Source: Polynucleobacter sp. AP-Capit-er-40B-B4
GTDB lineage: Bacteria; Pseudomonadota; Gammaproteobacteria; Burkholderiales; Burkholderiaceae
DNA: 64,000 bases
Assembly (NCBI RefSeq): GCF_018882245.1
Contig: NZ_JACVOV010000002.1
Location: 1 to 64,000, forward strand
Direction: 5' to 3'
The translations under genes were made by a program, and so were the position numbers. The notes below the pieces were generated by a model. That model was not told the DNA's origin. It saw nothing but the letters and a program-made list of their open reading frames with translations, and did no database searches. Positions 60,195 to 64,000 of this stretch are shown here, in pieces. Each line of letters opens with the position of its first letter. Within the stretch, counting starts at the first letter, position 1.

Positions 60195-60202
<8 letters not shown>
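60014..60202 (+). CDS. DUF3460 family protein, 62 aa
   Basis: A small soluble protein starting MARYQSEFTQFLNELKSEHP with a basic, Ala/Lys-rich C-terminal helix. DUF3460 is a small family of Burkholderiales, commonly beside scpA and panC. AGGAAA lies 4-5 bp before the ATG; the longer frame from 59984 lacks support. It overlaps scpA by 8 bp. Role unknown. Confidence 0.85.
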
Positions 60203-61918
<1,716 letters not shown>

Positions 61919-61960
61919 GCTTCAATCAAAAGGCTATTTGAGGCCTTGATTCACGGTATA

Positions 61961-61988
61961 TTGACCTAGCAAAAATAAGTGGTATCTA
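61961..61988 (+). promoter_or_regulatory. candidate promoter of the 233-aa secreted protein gene
   Basis: TTGACC (61961-61966), a 16-bp spacer and TATCTA (61983-61988). The message would start near 61995, leaving a leader of about 130 nt. Within it ACTGTTA/TAACAGT (62033-62039 and 62066-62072) and CTCTA/TAGAG (62079-62083 and 62090-62094) are weak hairpins. Confidence 0.45.
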
Positions 61989-62125
61989 CCTCCCCACTTA
62001 AAGAGTAAGCTGTACCAAGATTAAGGCGGGCAACTGTTACTGCACTTAATTTTATTTACTCCATATAACAGTCGTCCTCTCTAGCGAATTAGAGCAGGTC
62101 TCACCCTCCATAGAAAATTTTAGTT

Positions 62126-62827
62126 ATGTATATAAAACTTGCATTAGCAAGTTTGATGATCTTTGTATTCAACAAACCATATGCCCAAGTTACGATTGAC
62201 ACGACTGGCGGAACTACAGGCGGCGCCATAACAAGCACCCCTATTAGCAATTCTGTATCAACTACTGGCGCATCTACATCTCAAGGGGGTGCCGGTGGTC
62301 TTGGCGGCAGTGGCGGTCTTGGCGGCACATCAAACGCCGCAACAGGAGCGTCAACATCTGCTGGTAACACCTCAGGAAATACAACTGTTACATCAAATTA
62401 CGCTTCACCCAAAATTCCAGTAGCGACTGCATTTGCTCCTTCAAACTTTCCAACAGCACCCTGCATGGGATCTACATCCATTGGTGGTTCAGCAGTTTTA
62501 TTTGGATTTAGCGCTGGATCTTCTTGGGAAGCAACGGAGTGTATGACTTTTGAAGCAGCAAGATCATTTGATCAAGCAGGGATGCATGAAGATGCCCTGG
62601 CTATTAAATGCACAAGCAAATACTCAGCCGCCGCACCGAGCTGCATAAAACTTCGCCAACAAGAGGAGCAGCGAAGTCAATCAGAACGCCAAACCCCTTA
62701 TGACCAAAAAATGATTTTGAACACAAGTTTAGCTAGGGGGATTTATAGCGAAACTATTGATCCAGTAAGCGGATTCAAAACCATCATTGATACACGCGAC
62801 ACAATCAGGCGTGCTGTCATACCCTAG
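62126..62827 (+). CDS. secreted Gly/Ser/Thr-rich protein of unknown function, 233 aa
   Basis: A signal peptide (about 1-20, MYIKLALASLMIFVFNKPYA) leads to a low-complexity Gly/Ser/Thr stretch (about 25-90, with GGLGGSGGLGGTS). A small domain with four Cys follows (PCMGST, TECMTF, IKCTSK, SCIKLR; about 113-174) that could form two disulfides. The C-terminus is charged. Not recognised. It stands alone between panC and the convergent formyltransferase-like gene, with its own promoter candidate. It could be a surface or appendage protein. Confidence 0.65.
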   Translation: MYIKLALASLMIFVFNKPYAQVTIDTTGGTTGGAITSTPISNSVSTTGASTSQGGAGGLGGSGGLGGTSNAATGASTSAGNTSGNTTVTSNYASPKIPVATAFAPSNFPTAPCMGSTSIGGSAVLFGFSAGSSWEATECMTFEAARSFDQAGMHEDALAIKCTSKYSAAAPSCIKLRQQEEQRSQSERQTPYDQKMILNTSLARGIYSETIDPVSGFKTIIDTRDTIRRAVIP

Positions 62828-62828
62828 G

Positions 62829-63761
62829 CTACAGCGCGAAGAACTGCCCTACTTCTAAATTCAGCTCTTTAGCTAACTCCGCACCAGTGACTTTACCGGC
62901 GGCGCCCTTGGCCTTGAGGACTTCAATCTGTCCGCCGTGGCAGGTGATGAAGAATGAATCTAAGGTTATCTGCGTGACTTCGCCTGGTTTGCCTTTAACG
63001 GCACCAAATGTAGCCGATACATGCTTGTGGCAATCGTAAATCTGAACCTTTTGCTCACCGAATTTAGTCCAAGCACCTGGCGCTGGATTACATGCGCGAA
63101 TCAGGTTATAGATTTGACTGATGTGTGTCGCCCAATGAATCTGTGCAGCGTTCGCATCAAACCAACCTTCGTAGTTAGCTTGTGATTCATCTTGAACGAT
63201 TTCTTGATGCTTGCCGGCGACCACGAGGTCAGCAGCTTCTAGTAATGCTTTAACGCCGATTGGGAAAAGATGATCAAAGTAGATCTTGCCTAATGTGTCA
63301 TTCGGCCCAATGGCGACTTCTTTTTGCAAAATCACTTCGCCTTCATCTAAGCCATCGGATGGACGGAAGATCGTTAAACCAGTTTTCTCTTCACCTAGTG
63401 CGATTGCCCAGTTGATAGCGCTTGGACCGCGATACTTAGGTAACAAAGATGGGTGATATTGAATAGTGCCGTGCTTAGGAATCTTGCAGAGCTCTTGCGG
63501 TACAAATTGAATGACATAAGCCATCACACAGATGTCGGCATTGCTATCAATCATGGCTTGAGCAGCTTCAGGACCCTTCAGAGAGACGAACTGCAAGGGG
63601 GTCAAGCCCCTTGCTAACGCTGCTTCTTTCAAAACTTCCGGCTTGCTTGATTTGGGATTGTCAGGTGGACAGAAAACGGCAACCACTTCATCGCCGCGAT
63701 CTAAAAAAGCCTCTAATGCCGCTTTACCAAAATCCGCACTCCCAATCAAAGCAACCCGCAT
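62829..63761 (-). CDS. 10-formyl-THF hydrolase/formyltransferase-like protein
   Basis: A 310-aa protein of the Fmt/FDH fold. It matches the N-terminal hydrolase domain of 10-formyltetrahydrofolate dehydrogenase better than Fmt: GTIQYHPSLLPKYRGPSAIN with His103 and EGEVILQ preceded by DGLD with Asp139. The His-Asp spacing of 36 equals that of H106/D142 of mammalian FDH. The later NYEGWFDANAAQIHW and PGAWTKFGEQKV segments also match. It probably releases formate from 10-formyl-THF or moves formyl groups. It starts 1 bp after a formyl-CoA transferase gene. Confidence 0.8.
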   Translation of the reverse strand: MRVALIGSADFGKAALEAFLDRGDEVVAVFCPPDNPKSSKPEVLKEAALARGLTPLQFVSLKGPEAAQAMIDSNADICVMAYVIQFVPQELCKIPKHGTIQYHPSLLPKYRGPSAINWAIALGEEKTGLTIFRPSDGLDEGEVILQKEVAIGPNDTLGKIYFDHLFPIGVKALLEAADLVVAGKHQEIVQDESQANYEGWFDANAAQIHWATHISQIYNLIRACNPAPGAWTKFGEQKVQIYDCHKHVSATFGAVKGKPGEVTQITLDSFFITCHGGQIEVLKAKGAAGKVTGAELAKELNLEVGQFFAL

Positions 63762-63762
63762 C

Positions 63763-64000
63763 TTAAATCACCTTATCGTGACGGAGAGAAATCAAATCAT
63801 CAGTGGTGTAACCCAACTCATGAAGAATCTCATCAGTATGCTCACCAAGCAATGGTGAACGAGTGACTTCAGTTGGGCTATCAGACATCTTGATTGGGTT
63901 ACCAACAGTGAGGTACTTGCCACGAATTGGATGATCTACTTCAACCACGGTACCAGTGGCACGCAATGCAGGCTCTTCAGCAATTTCTTTCATAGAAAGA
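63763..64000 (-). CDS. frc: formyl-CoA:oxalate CoA-transferase, C-terminal part
   Basis: The window holds the last 78 codons of a class III (CAIB/BAIF) CoA-transferase. The C-terminus has [37 protein letters not shown] and a terminal basic KVI, the pattern of Frc. Frc swaps CoA between formyl-CoA and oxalate in oxalate breakdown. The rest lies beyond the right edge, so the active Asp is not seen. One base separates it from the downstream formyltransferase-like gene; translation is probably coupled. Confidence 0.8.
   Translation of the reverse strand, partial: LSMKEIAEEPALRATGTVVEVDHPIRGKYLTVGNPIKMSDSPTEVTRSPLLGEHTDEILHELGYTTDDLISLRHDKVI

Overview
The window looks like a chromosomal segment of a betaproteobacterium of the Burkholderiales, most likely Polynucleobacter or a close relative. 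This is judged from protein likeness (RodZ-like, DUF3460, Bug-type TctC, tandem cyanophycin synthetases), compact gene spacing and moderate GC by eye; no database search was run. Most of it is housekeeping DNA. A few accessory or regulatory pieces are more interesting.

Layout. 1-2000 is an AT-richer, gene-poor end. It holds a partial gene under a near-perfect LexA box, two hypothetical genes and the 3' flank of a tRNA-Ser(CGA), a typical island boundary. 2020-6946 (minus) runs ftsK-lolA-serS-small secreted protein-tRNA-Ser. trxB (plus) diverges from ftsK. A BrnT/XRE toxin-antitoxin cassette (8004-8601) sits between two near-identical terminators. Then come the membrane pyrophosphatase hppA, soluble ppa, nadE, glnB, a RodZ-like protein, an orphan FixJ/NarL-type regulator and ilvD.

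17361-22279 (minus) is a probable copper-handling operon: DUF2946 protein, TonB receptor, Asp-box propeller protein, TlpA-like thioredoxin and PCu(A)C chaperone. 22383-25537 is a tctCBA tricarboxylate transporter. 25835-33624 is a cyanophycin locus: a DUF1854 protein and an ABC exporter with an N-terminal zinc ribbon, divergent from two abutting cyanophycin synthetase genes, the first with a degenerate Mur-ligase half. Next are fbp, a VapBC pair, pepN, a GDT1/MneA-type exporter, alanine dehydrogenase plus an amino acid permease, tcdA, pdxH, msrA, an aldehyde dehydrogenase, a LeuE-type exporter, rhlE with a structured leader, ubiC, hemCD, argH and a TRAP permease pair without a binding protein.

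53434-58077 (minus) is a compact fdhD-dcd-KirBac channel-Orn/Lys/Arg decarboxylase cluster; the channel and decarboxylase overlap by 4 bp. The right end has metG, a DUF3460 gene, scpA, panC, an unknown Gly/Ser/Thr-rich secreted protein, a formyl-THF hydrolase-like protein and the end of a formyl-CoA transferase gene.

Most notable: the SOS-box gene with two leader hairpins (1-240), the TA cassette between duplicated terminators with a leaderless promoter/operator, the copper-cluster propeller protein with Cys/His motifs, the cyanophycin exporter pair, the KirBac-decarboxylase coupling, and the formyl-THF hydrolase/formyl-CoA transferase pair. No CRISPR array, rRNA, insertion sequence or prophage was seen.
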